Shown in pieces: positions 1-5,840 of a DNA stretch of 7,749 nucleotides. The stretch is from an uncultured Pseudomonadota bacterium (GTDB lineage: Bacteria > Pseudomonadota > Gammaproteobacteria > Steroidobacterales > Steroidobacteraceae), in the NCBI GenBank assembly GCA_903890265.1, contig CAITAM010000446.1:1-7749 (forward strand). Reading direction: 5' to 3'. Each line of letters starts with the position of its first letter. Position 1 is the first letter of the stretch. Both the position numbers and the translations under genes were made by a program. Under the pieces are notes generated by a model. The model made no database searches, was not told where the DNA came from, and was given only the letters and a program-made list of their open reading frames with translations.

Positions 1-323
1 CCGCCGGAGCCCGGCTTGTGCGTCAGCCAGCGTGACAGCGCGCGAAGGTCCGTCGGCCGCCGGTTGAGGCCCGTGGCATCGGCCGGTCCGCGGTACTCGT
101 AATAAGGGGCGCCCGTCGGCACCACGCGACCGCCGGAGACCCGCGTCCGTGCCGCCGGCGCGAGCGCAAGCCCCTGCCCGCCCTGCAACAACGCGTCCGG
201 CGTATCGGTTGCCCGTGACGCCACCCAGACGGCATTGCCCCGGTCGTCGTGCTCGACGCGACCGACGGCGCTGCCACGGCGGCGGTCGAACGGCGGACGC
301 GGCAGGCGAGTCGTGTCTTCCAT
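1..323 (-). CDS. Small protein of unknown function, C-terminus cut by window edge
   Basis: An open frame of 107 codons reads leftward from an ATG at 323 and leaves the window without a stop. I do not recognise a function. A purine-rich GAGAG lies about 6 nt before the ATG and supports this start; an in-frame ATG further upstream would add about 17 residues without a clear ribosome site. The protein is polar, with no signal peptide or membrane segment. Visible motifs are GRVEHDDRGNAVW near residue 21, a Gly/Tyr stretch GAPYYEYRGP near 73, and DLRALSRWL near 92. The 'HDDRGNAVW' element resembles, from memory, small uncharacterised gammaproteobacterial proteins that end in a Gly-Tyr-rich tail. 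A competing frame on the same strand (23-379) is Arg-rich and low-complexity, like an off-frame reading of GC-rich DNA. The gene is divergent from the CoA-binding protein gene. Confidence 0.6.
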   Translation of the reverse strand, partial: MEDTTRLPRPPFDRRRGSAVGRVEHDDRGNAVWVASRATDTPDALLQGGQGLALAPAARTRVSGGRVVPTGAPYYEYRGPADATGLNRRPTDLRALSRWLTHKPGSG

Positions 324-465
324 GGCGGTCTCTCGTTCTGTTCTAGTAGTGCTCGGCACACCATTGCCGGCCATTCCATATGGGTCTGTTTTACGAGCGT
401 GCGCCGACCACGTCAATCGCCGCAGGGCGAATCACAGCGAAACCGCGGCATATGTCACCGGATGA

Positions 466-492
466 TTGCGAAAACGCGGTCTTACGTAAAAT
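466..492 (+). promoter_or_regulatory. Tentative sigma70 promoter for the CoA-binding protein gene
   Basis: The hexamer TAAAAT at 487-492 matches five of six positions of the -10 consensus. The best -35 candidate is TTGCGA at 466-471, but the spacer is only 15 nt, shorter than the preferred 17. Transcription would begin near 499, giving a leader of about 45 nt. The call rests mainly on the -10 and on the local AT-richness. Confidence 0.35.
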
Positions 493-531
493 ACCGGGCG
501 TGTCCGTACGGGCGGTGAGTCAATCGGGCGC

Positions 532-536
532 AGGAG
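532..536 (+). promoter_or_regulatory. Shine-Dalgarno AGGAG that favours the GTG start at 544
   Basis: AGGAG at 532-536 is a strong ribosome binding site. It ends only 1 nt before the ATG at 538, too close for normal initiation, but sits 7 nt before the in-frame GTG at 544. The GTG is therefore the better start, although ATG 538 is two codons upstream in the same frame. Confidence 0.65.
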
Positions 537-543
537 AATGACC

Positions 544-957
544 GTGAGTGAACTGCCGGATGCGGTGCGCGACGTGCTTGAGAAGGTCGGCACGATCGCC
601 ATCGTCGGGCTGTCGAGCGACCCGTCGCGGCCGTCCTTTCGGGTCGCGCAGTACCTGCTCGCCGCAGGCTGCGACATCGTGCCCGTGAACCCGCGTTACG
701 AATCGGTGCTGGGACTCACCTGCTACCCGGATCTCGGCCGAGTGCCGCGACCGGTGCACACGGTCGATGTCTTTCGTCGCAGCGAGGACTGCCTGCCGGC
801 GGCCGAGGCGGCGATCGCCATCGGTGCACGGGCGCTCTGGCTGCAGGAGGGAATCCGCCACCCCGGGGCCGAGCAGCTCGCCCGCCGTGCCGGCCTTCGG
901 GTCGTGGCCGACCGCTGTCTCAAGGTCGACTACGCCGCGTTCATCGCCCGCGGCTAG
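544..957 (+). CDS. CoA-binding domain protein (YccU family)
   Basis: This 137-residue protein is a stand-alone CoA-binding Rossmann domain of the YccU type, related to the CoA-binding module of succinyl-CoA synthetase alpha subunits. These are cytosolic proteins of largely unknown cellular role. The family pattern is clear: a nucleotide-binding strand and loop TIAIVGLSSDPSRPSFRVA at about 17-35, the VNP turn at 48-50, a central segment with VDVFRR at 74-79, ALWLQEGI at 97-104, and the C-terminal VADRCLKVDY at 121-130. The length is normal for the family and the gene looks intact. The start is set at GTG 544 because AGGAG is correctly spaced for it; ATG 538 would give 139 residues. The gene stands alone on the plus strand. 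Its TAG stop overlaps the stop of the convergent hydrolase gene, leaving no room for a terminator between them. Confidence 0.9.
   Translation: MSELPDAVRDVLEKVGTIAIVGLSSDPSRPSFRVAQYLLAAGCDIVPVNPRYESVLGLTCYPDLGRVPRPVHTVDVFRRSEDCLPAAEAAIAIGARALWLQEGIRHPGAEQLARRAGLRVVADRCLKVDYAAFIARG
954..957. other. Shared CTAG: convergent stop codons overlap
   Basis: The palindrome CTAG at 954-957 supplies TAG to the plus-strand CoA-binding gene (955-957) and TAG to the minus-strand hydrolase (956-954). The two coding regions therefore overlap tail to tail by four bases. No intrinsic terminator fits between them, so each transcript should run into the antisense of the other unless another mechanism stops it. 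Confidence 0.9.
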
Positions 958-1787
958 GCCGTGGCTTCCCGGGTCCGTGCGCGGCTGACCGGCAGGAACT
1001 GACCGAACTCGGTGACGAGGGCATCCGGTCGCTCCGCCGTCATCATGTGACCCGACCCGGCCAGCACCGAGAGACGCGCACCCGGAATCGCCGCCGCGAG
1101 CGCCCGTGCGCCCTTGAGCGGCGTCATCTGGTCGCGCTCACCGGCGATCAGGAGCGTGGGCGCGCGGACCGCGGCGGCGGCGGCCGGCCCGTTCGTGTAG
1201 GCGTTACAGGCGGCGAGATCGGTGTGCAGCACACCGGGCCGGGCGCGCTCGAGAATCCGCTCCCCGACACCGACCATCCACAGGCCCGGCGAAGCGTGCT
1301 GGCCGATGCCGGCCCGCGCGCCGAAGCCCCACAGGTTGACCATGTCGATCGCCTCGTGGCTGTTGGCGGCCGCGGCAGCCAGCAGCGTCGGATGCACCGG
1401 CATCGACAGCGCCGCACCGAGGAGGCAGAGGTGCGACAGCTTGCCGGGGTGGCGCGCCGCGAACTCGAGCGCGATGAGCGCGCCCATGGAATGGCCGATG
1501 ACCGCCGCGTGCTCGGCGCCAACGGCCTCGAGCACACCGGCGAGAAAGCCGGCACCCGCGTCGATCGAGGCGAGCGGCTCGCCCGCCGACTGCCCGTGGC
1601 CCGGCAGGTCCAGTGACAGCACGTTCATGCCGTTGAAGGCGAGCCAGCGGCTCTGCAGGGCCCAGACGGTGTGATCCATGCCGGCGCCGTGCACCAGTAC
1701 CGCGAGCGGGAAGCCGGCCTGGTGTGCGCGGCCGCCGGTGGCGGCATGGACGTTCTGGCCGTCGACGCTGAGTGTCATGGTCTGCAC
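954..1787 (-). CDS. Alpha/beta hydrolase
   Basis: This 277-residue cytosolic protein has the complete alpha/beta-hydrolase fold pattern. An oxyanion-loop HGAG is at 33-36, followed by DLPGHGQS at 60-67. The nucleophile elbow GHSMG is at 98-102 with Ser100. The acid is probably Asp219 in AGERDQMTP, and the catalytic histidine is His247 in GSGHM. A small cap domain lies between about 127 and 205. The substrate cannot be read from sequence; esterases, lactonases and C-C bond hydrolases share these motifs. It is too short, and differs too much, to be a homoserine O-acetyltransferase. GTG 1787 is chosen as start because GAGG at the end of metY lies 7 nt upstream; ATG 1778, three codons in, is the alternative. 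The frame stays open further upstream, but only through metY. The gene begins 4 nt after the metY stop, so the two are very likely co-transcribed. Confidence 0.88.
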   Translation of the reverse strand: MQTMTLSVDGQNVHAATGGRAHQAGFPLAVLVHGAGMDHTVWALQSRWLAFNGMNVLSLDLPGHGQSAGEPLASIDAGAGFLAGVLEAVGAEHAAVIGHSMGALIALEFAARHPGKLSHLCLLGAALSMPVHPTLLAAAAANSHEAIDMVNLWGFGARAGIGQHASPGLWMVGVGERILERARPGVLHTDLAACNAYTNGPAAAAAVRAPTLLIAGERDQMTPLKGARALAAAIPGARLSVLAGSGHMMTAERPDALVTEFGQFLPVSRARTREATA

Positions 1788-1791
1788 GGCA

Positions 1792-3084
1792 TTACCTCGT
1801 TGCGGCGCGCAGCGCCTGGCTGAGATCCGCGACGATATCCTCGGCCGACTCGATGCCGACCGACAGGCGGACCATGTCCTCGCTGATGCCGGCGGCGGCG
1901 AGCTGGCCTGCACTCATCTGCTGGTGGGTGGTCGATGCCGGGTGGATGACGAGCGTCTTCGCATCGCCCACGTTCGCGAGATGACTGACGAGCTTCAGCG
2001 CTTCGATGAAGCGCGCCCCCGTGGCGCGCCCGCCCTTGATGCCGAAGCTCACCATGGAGCCGGCGCCGCGCGGCAGCAGGCGGCTCGCGAGCGCATGATC
2101 GGGATGGTCCGGCAGGCTCGGGTGGGTCACCCACGCGACCGACTCGTGCTGGGTCAGGAAGCGCAGCACGGCGAGGGCGTTCGCCATGTGCCGCTCGACG
2201 CGAAGGCCGAGTGTCTCGACCCCCTGCAACAGGTGGAACGCGTTGGTCGGCGAGAGGCAGACACCGAACTGGCGCAGCCCCTCGGTGCGGGCCCGCATGA
2301 GGTAGGCGGCTGGACCGAACTGCTCGCTGAAGACGATGCCCTGGTAGCCGGCGACGGGCTCGGTCAGCGTCGGGTACTTGCCGGAGGCCTGCCAGTCGAA
2401 GCGGCCGCCGTCGATGATCGCGCCGCCAATCGCCACGCCATGACCCCCGATCCACTTGGTGACCGAGTGCATGACGATGTCGGCACCGAAGTCGAGCGGC
2501 CGGCACAGGTACGGTGTCGCGAACGTGCTGTCGACGAGCAGCGGCACGCCGTGCGCGTGCGCGATCTCGGCCAGCGCCGGGATGTCGAGCACCTCGAGTC
2601 CCGGATTGCCGATGGTCTCACCGATGACCAGCCGTGTCTCGGGGCGCAGGGCCGCACGAAATCCGTCGAGGTCGCGGGGCCGCACGAAGGTGGTCGTGAT
2701 GCCAAACCGTGGCAGCGTGTGCGCGAGGAGATTCACCGTGCCGCCGTACAGCGAGGACGAGGCGACGATGTGATCGCCGGCGCCGAGGAGCGTCGCGATC
2801 GCGACATGCAGCGCCGCCATGCCGCTCGCCGTGCAGAGCGCACCCACGCCGCCCTCGAGTGCGGCCAGCCGCTCCTCGAGCACGGCGACCGTCGGGTTCG
2901 ATATCCGGCTGTACACGTAGCCCGGTCGCTCGAGGTTGAAGAGCGCGGCCGCCTGGTCGGTGTCCTCGAACACGTACGACGTCGTCTGGTAGATCGGCAC
3001 GGCCCGGGCCCGGTGCACCGGGTCCGGGTGGTGGCCCGCGTGCAGGCTGAGCGTCTCAAAGCCCGGCGGCTTCGGGGCGGCCAC
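1792..3084 (-). CDS. metY: O-acetylhomoserine sulfhydrylase (aminocarboxypropyltransferase)
   Basis: This 430-residue PLP enzyme belongs to the Cys/Met metabolism family. It should combine O-acetylhomoserine with sulfide (or methanethiol) to give homocysteine (or methionine) in the cytosol. Visible family features are FETLSLHAG near 9, PIYQTTSYVF at 30-39, the phosphate-contacting YSRISNPT at 58-65, TASGMAAL at 85-92, Asp185 in LVDSTFATPY, which contacts the pyridine nitrogen, and the Schiff-base lysine Lys210 in HSVTKWIGGHG. A C-terminal HPASTTHQQM and RLSVGIE segment completes the pattern. The length fits MetY better than the shorter O-succinylhomoserine enzyme MetZ. The start is GTG 3084. 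An in-frame TAG lies two codons upstream, and the conserved N-terminus begins within ten residues, so no other start is plausible. Its own Shine-Dalgarno is poor (a distant GAGA). An upstream short frame ends just before it, suggesting translational coupling. It heads an operon with the alpha/beta hydrolase. Confidence 0.93.
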   Translation of the reverse strand: MAAPKPPGFETLSLHAGHHPDPVHRARAVPIYQTTSYVFEDTDQAAALFNLERPGYVYSRISNPTVAVLEERLAALEGGVGALCTASGMAALHVAIATLLGAGDHIVASSSLYGGTVNLLAHTLPRFGITTTFVRPRDLDGFRAALRPETRLVIGETIGNPGLEVLDIPALAEIAHAHGVPLLVDSTFATPYLCRPLDFGADIVMHSVTKWIGGHGVAIGGAIIDGGRFDWQASGKYPTLTEPVAGYQGIVFSEQFGPAAYLMRARTEGLRQFGVCLSPTNAFHLLQGVETLGLRVERHMANALAVLRFLTQHESVAWVTHPSLPDHPDHALASRLLPRGAGSMVSFGIKGGRATGARFIEALKLVSHLANVGDAKTLVIHPASTTHQQMSAGQLAAAGISEDMVRLSVGIESAEDIVADLSQALRAATR

Positions 3085-3087
3085 GGC

Positions 3088-3144
3088 CTAATTCTCGCGC
3101 CGTGCCGACGGGGCGCCGGCCGGGTGGGTGCTTCGAATGCGCAT
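3088..3144 (-). CDS. Possible leader peptide (18 aa) upstream of metY
   Basis: An ATG at 3144 begins an 18-codon frame (MRIRSTHPAGAPSARREN) ending in TAG at 3090-3088, one codon before the metY GTG and in the same reading frame. It has a better ribosome site than metY: GAGG at 3152-3155 with a 7-nt spacer. It also lies just downstream of the proposed minus-strand promoter. Ribosomes ending here would be placed at the metY start. The peptide has no run of Met or Cys that would suggest classical attenuation. It could instead be the remnant of a longer metY N-terminus interrupted by an amber codon, or chance. Confidence 0.4.
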   Translation of the reverse strand: MRIRSTHPAGAPSARREN

Positions 3145-3173
3145 GGACGTACCTCGGGGCGAATGCGCCGCTG

Positions 3174-3202
3174 AGAATACGTTGTCCGGGACGGCGTGGC
3201 GA
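3174..3202 (-). promoter_or_regulatory. Candidate sigma70 promoter for metY-hydrolase operon
   Basis: On the minus strand, TCGCCA (3202-3197) and TATTCT (3179-3174) are separated by 17 nt. Each matches four of six consensus positions. Transcription would start near 3167, about 12 nt before the GAGG of the upstream short frame, which is a coherent arrangement. It is back to back with the plus-strand promoter at 3226-3254. Confidence 0.45.
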
Positions 3203-3225
3203 CCCGCCCGCGACAGGTCCCTCGG

Positions 3226-3254
3226 TTGGGACACGGCGCCGAAGCCGCTACACT
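3226..3254 (+). promoter_or_regulatory. Sigma70 promoter for the acyl-CoA dehydrogenase gene
   Basis: TTGGGA at 3226-3231 and TACACT at 3249-3254 are separated by exactly 17 nt, and the -10 sits in the GCTACACT context common in proteobacterial promoters. Transcription is predicted near 3261, giving a structured leader of about 94 nt before the ATG at 3355. Confidence 0.6.
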
Positions 3255-3261
3255 CCGGCGA

Positions 3262-3322
3262 TCCCGCACGGCTTGACGGACCGGGCTGGCAACCGCCAGC
3301 GCAGCGCGCCAGCCGCGCGGGA
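3262..3322 (+). promoter_or_regulatory. Structured 5' leader with alternative hairpins
   Basis: TCCCGC (3262-3267) pairs with GCGGGA (3317-3322). After one A/C mismatch, CGGCT (3269-3273) pairs with AGCCG (3311-3315), forming an 11-bp stem. Inside it, GCTGGC (3285-3290) pairs with GCCAGC (3295-3300) around an AACC loop. A competing 7-bp helix is possible between GGCTGGC (3284-3290) and GCCAGCC (3308-3314), which would break both other helices. I cannot assign it to a known riboswitch class. The ribosome site AAAGG (3343-3347) lies outside these stems. Confidence 0.4.
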
Positions 3323-3354
3323 CCCCGATCACTCCGCAGAGCAAAGGCAGCCGC

Positions 3355-5118
3355 ATGTACCGCGCCCCCCTCAACGAACTGGACTTCGCCCTGAACACGG
3401 TCATCGGCAGCGACGTCCTGCGCGACTGCGGGGCGTACGCCGATTACAGCGCCGACCTCGCGCGCTCGGTGCTCGAGGAGGCTGCTCGCTTCGCCGAGGG
3501 CGTGCTGGACCCGCTCTACGCCAGTGGCGACCGCGAGGGAGCGCACTGGACCGAGAACGGGGTCACGACGCCGGCGGGCTTCAAGGCCGCGTACGAGGCC
3601 TTCGTCGCCGGCGGCTGGCCGCAGCTGCGCGCCGCCACCGAGCACGGTGGCCAGGGCCTGCCGGTGCTGCTCGTGACCGCGGTCGAGGAGCTGTTTGCGT
3701 CGGCCAACGTGGCGTTCCGCCTGTGCCCGATGCTGACCCAGGGCGCCATCGAGGCACTCCAGCACTGCGGCTCGCCGGACCTGAAGCAGCGCTACCTGCC
3801 GAAGCTCGTCAAGGGCGAGTGGACGGGCACGATGAACCTCACCGAACCCCAGGCAGGCTCCGACCTGTCGCAGGTTCGCACGCGTGCCGTGCCGGACGGC
3901 GGGAACTACCGGATCCACGGCCAGAAGATCTACATCACCTACGGCGAGCACGACCTGACGCCGAACATCGTCCACCTCGTGCTCGCCCGCATCGACGGGG
4001 CACCGGCCGGCGTCAAGGGCATCTCGCTGTTCGTGGTGCCGAAGTTCCTCGTCAACGACGACGGCTCGCTCGGTGCGCGCAACGACGTGCGCTGTGCCTC
4101 CATCGAGCACAAGCTCGGCATCAACGCGAGTCCGACCTGCGTCATGATGTACGGCGAGAAGGACGGCGCCATCGGCCAGCTGGTCGGCGATGCCAACCGC
4201 GGCCTCGAGTACATGTTCATCATGATGAACGCGGCCCGGCTCTCGGTCGGACTCGAGGGCTACGCCGGTGCCGAGCGGGCCTACCAGCGGGCCCGCGCGT
4301 GGGCGCTGGAGCGCGTGCAGGGGCGTGCCGCGGGCCCCGCCGATCGCCAGCCGCTGCCGATCGCGTACCACCCGGACGTGCGGCGCATGCTGCTGCTCAT
4401 GAAGTCCGCGCTCGAGGCCATGCGCTACCTCGCGCTCTATGCCGCCGCACAGCTCGACCTCGGCGCGCAGCACGCCTCGGCCGAGACGCGGGCGCAGGCC
4501 AGGGCACGCGGCGAACTCCTGATCCCGATCGTCAAGGGCTTCTGCACCGAGACGGGCCTCGAGCTGTGCTCGGTCGGCGTGCAGATCCACGGCGGCATGG
4601 GCTTCATCGAGGCGACGGGTGCGGCGCAGTCGCTGCGCGATGCGCGGATCAGCACGATCTACGAGGGCACGACCGGCATCCAGGCGCTCGATCTGCTCGG
4701 CCGCAAGCTGCAGAAAGACGGCGGCAAGGCCCTCGGCGCGCTCATCGCGGACATCCGGGCGGAACTCAGTGCAACGGCGCCGGCACCGAGCGGCGACATC
4801 GGCGCCGCGGTCGGCCAGGCGCTCGAGCGGCTCGAGGCTGCGGCGCGGCACCTCCTGGCCAGCACGGAGCCGGCCGCCGGCCAGGCGGTCGCCGTGCCGT
4901 TCCTGCGCCTCGCGGGCACGGTGCTCGGCGGCTGGCTCATGGCCCGCGCGGCGCGCCGCGCGGCCGAGGCCAACGGCGGCGCGACCGCCTTCCTCGCCGC
5001 GAAGCAGCAGACGGCGGCTTTCTACGCCGCGCACGTGCTGCCGGCGACCGCGGGTCTGCTCGAGGAAATCGTCAGCGGCGCGGACGCCATCCTCGCGGTC
5101 GATCCCGACGTCCTCTGA
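3355..5118 (+). CDS. Acyl-CoA dehydrogenase, long DmdC-like type with C-terminal extension
   Basis: This 587-residue FAD enzyme should oxidise an acyl-CoA to the 2-enoyl-CoA and pass electrons to electron-transfer flavoprotein. It has the short N-terminal module typical of the ~590-residue subgroup (MYRAPLNELDFAL). Next come the all-helical N-domain to about 155, the flavin-contacting MNLTEPQAGSDL at 160-171, a beta-domain with KGISLFVVPKF at 221-231, and the helical C-domain with QIHGGMGF at 410-417. Glu437 in IYEGTTGIQALDLLGRK is the likely catalytic base. Roughly 120 further residues form the extra C-terminal domain. This subgroup includes DmdC, 3-methylmercaptopropionyl-CoA dehydrogenase, but also many fatty acyl-CoA enzymes, so the substrate is open. 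The ATG at 3355 has AAAGG 7 nt upstream and begins exactly at the conserved N-terminus. A promoter and structured leader precede it; a strong hairpin follows the stop. It is divergent from metY. Confidence 0.92.
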   Translation: MYRAPLNELDFALNTVIGSDVLRDCGAYADYSADLARSVLEEAARFAEGVLDPLYASGDREGAHWTENGVTTPAGFKAAYEAFVAGGWPQLRAATEHGGQGLPVLLVTAVEELFASANVAFRLCPMLTQGAIEALQHCGSPDLKQRYLPKLVKGEWTGTMNLTEPQAGSDLSQVRTRAVPDGGNYRIHGQKIYITYGEHDLTPNIVHLVLARIDGAPAGVKGISLFVVPKFLVNDDGSLGARNDVRCASIEHKLGINASPTCVMMYGEKDGAIGQLVGDANRGLEYMFIMMNAARLSVGLEGYAGAERAYQRARAWALERVQGRAAGPADRQPLPIAYHPDVRRMLLLMKSALEAMRYLALYAAAQLDLGAQHASAETRAQARARGELLIPIVKGFCTETGLELCSVGVQIHGGMGFIEATGAAQSLRDARISTIYEGTTGIQALDLLGRKLQKDGGKALGALIADIRAELSATAPAPSGDIGAAVGQALERLEAAARHLLASTEPAAGQAVAVPFLRLAGTVLGGWLMARAARRAAEANGGATAFLAAKQQTAAFYAAHVLPATAGLLEEIVSGADAILAVDPDVL

Positions 5119-5131
5119 CCGGACCGCGGAG

Positions 5132-5160
5132 GCCCCGTCGCGGGCGTGCCGCGGCGGGGC
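5132..5160 (+). terminator. Strong GC hairpin after the acyl-CoA dehydrogenase gene
   Basis: A 12-bp stem (5132-5143 with 5149-5160, one G-T wobble) closes a 5-nt loop, GCGTG. It begins 13 nt after the dehydrogenase stop. It lacks a T-run immediately after the stem; the nearest is TTTTT at 5178-5182, 17 nt on. It may therefore stabilise the 3' end or act as a weak or partial terminator rather than a classical intrinsic one. The rest of the gap up to 5216 is unusually T-rich (5171-5200), with no convincing -35/-10 pair. Confidence 0.45.
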
Positions 5161-5216
5161 AACCGGGCTACTCTTGGTTTTTGCTTCTTGGCTTTGGCTT
5201 CGCTCGGTGGCCCGTC

Positions 5217-5840
5217 ATGTACAACCCGCCGCATTTTCGTGAGGAGCGCGAGGACGTCCTCGAGGCGCTGATCGCGGCGCATCCGCTCGCGGTGCTGGCG
5301 GTCTCGACGCCCCAGGGCCTCGACGCGCATCACCTGCCGCTGCATCTCGTCCGCGACGACCACGGGCGGCGGCTCGTCGGCCACGTCGCCCGCGCCAACC
5401 GCGTCTGGCAGGAGGTCGCCGAGGGCTCGTCCGTGCTCGCGGTCTTCCGTGGCGCGGAGCACTACATCTCACCGTCCTGGTACGCGACCAAGGCCGAGCG
5501 CGGCGAGGTCGTGCCGACCTGGAACTACGCGATCGTGCACGCCCACGGCACGATCCATTTCCACCACGGCGCCGGCGAGGTCCGTTCCCTCGTCTCGACC
5601 CTGACCGACGTGCACGAAGGCCGGCGCGAGCACCCCTGGGCGCTCGCCGACGCGCCCGCGCCGTACGTCGAGAAGATGCTCTCGGCCATCGTCGGCTTCC
5701 GTATCGTCGTCAGCCGGCTCGAGGGCAAGTGGAAGTCGAGCCAGAACCGGAACGAGGCCGACCGGGCCGGCGTCTCGCGCGGCCTCGCCGCCGACGGGGT
5801 GAGCGCCGGCGACATCGACACCCTGGTCCGCTCGCGATGA
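5217..5840 (+). CDS. PaiB-type FMN-binding split-barrel protein
   Basis: This 207-residue protein belongs to the PaiB family, annotated as FMN-binding negative transcriptional regulators after Bacillus subtilis PaiB. Most proteobacterial members have no tested function. Conserved landmarks are the N-terminus MYNPPHFRE, LAVLAVSTPQG at 24-34, HHLPLHL at 38-44, GHVARANRVW at 55-64, VLAVFRGAEHYISPSWY at 73-89, VPTWNYAIVHAHG at 99-111, and the C-terminal LEGKWKSSQNRNEADRAGV at 168-186. Family members usually read KLSQN where this one has KSSQN. The ATG at 5217 starts at the family N-terminus; GGTGG at 5206-5210 is a modest ribosome site 6 nt away. The frame is open for 705 codons upstream, but only across the dehydrogenase in another phase. 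There is no DNA-binding helix-turn-helix visible. Its TGA overlaps the ATG of a short frame leading to the SDR gene. Confidence 0.9.
   Translation: MYNPPHFREEREDVLEALIAAHPLAVLAVSTPQGLDAHHLPLHLVRDDHGRRLVGHVARANRVWQEVAEGSSVLAVFRGAEHYISPSWYATKAERGEVVPTWNYAIVHAHGTIHFHHGAGEVRSLVSTLTDVHEGRREHPWALADAPAPYVEKMLSAIVGFRIVVSRLEGKWKSSQNRNEADRAGVSRGLAADGVSAGDIDTLVRSR

Larger units (their letters stand above)
324..543. other. Divergent intergenic region
   Basis: This gap of about 220 nt separates two divergent genes and should hold promoters for both. It is visibly richer in A+T than the genes around it, especially 370-395 and 440-495. Two CATATG palindromes occur at 377-382 (inside CCATATGG, 376-383) and 449-454. 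They could be protein-binding half-sites or chance. Short overlapping plus-strand frames here (within 235-518) look like noise. I could not find a convincing minus-strand promoter for the gene at 1-323. Confidence 0.5.

Noticed and set aside
1788..1913. A longer N-terminus for the hydrolase, starting at 1913.
   Set aside because: The extra 42 residues overlap the metY C-terminal coding region, are Ser/Arg-rich, and match nothing. GAGG-spaced GTG 1787 fits the fold start.
1678..3174. A 498-codon plus-strand frame opposite metY.
   Set aside because: It has Arg/Glu/Asp/His-rich composition typical of antisense frames. The minus strand encodes a full MetY with all catalytic motifs.
3262..3322. 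A SAM-I or SAM-IV riboswitch, suggested by the GGCAACC piece and the nearby metY.
   Set aside because: The enclosed region is too short for SAM-I, the other core segments are absent, and the element reads toward the dehydrogenase rather than metY.
3088..5034. A 648-codon minus-strand frame antisense to the acyl-CoA dehydrogenase, continuous with the short frame before metY.
   Set aside because: Composition is Arg/Ala-biased with no family pattern over the dehydrogenase. Only its last 18 codons, behind a good ribosome site, are kept as a possible leader peptide.
5171..5200. The T-rich stretch as the tail of a classical intrinsic terminator.
   Set aside because: The T-run begins 17 nt after the stem base instead of directly after it, so I call only a hairpin with uncertain terminator function.
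3102..5216. A 705-codon plus-strand extension upstream of and in frame with the PaiB-like gene.
   Set aside because: It reads the dehydrogenase gene in the wrong phase and is low-complexity Arg/Gly-rich. The PaiB family N-terminus begins exactly at 5217.
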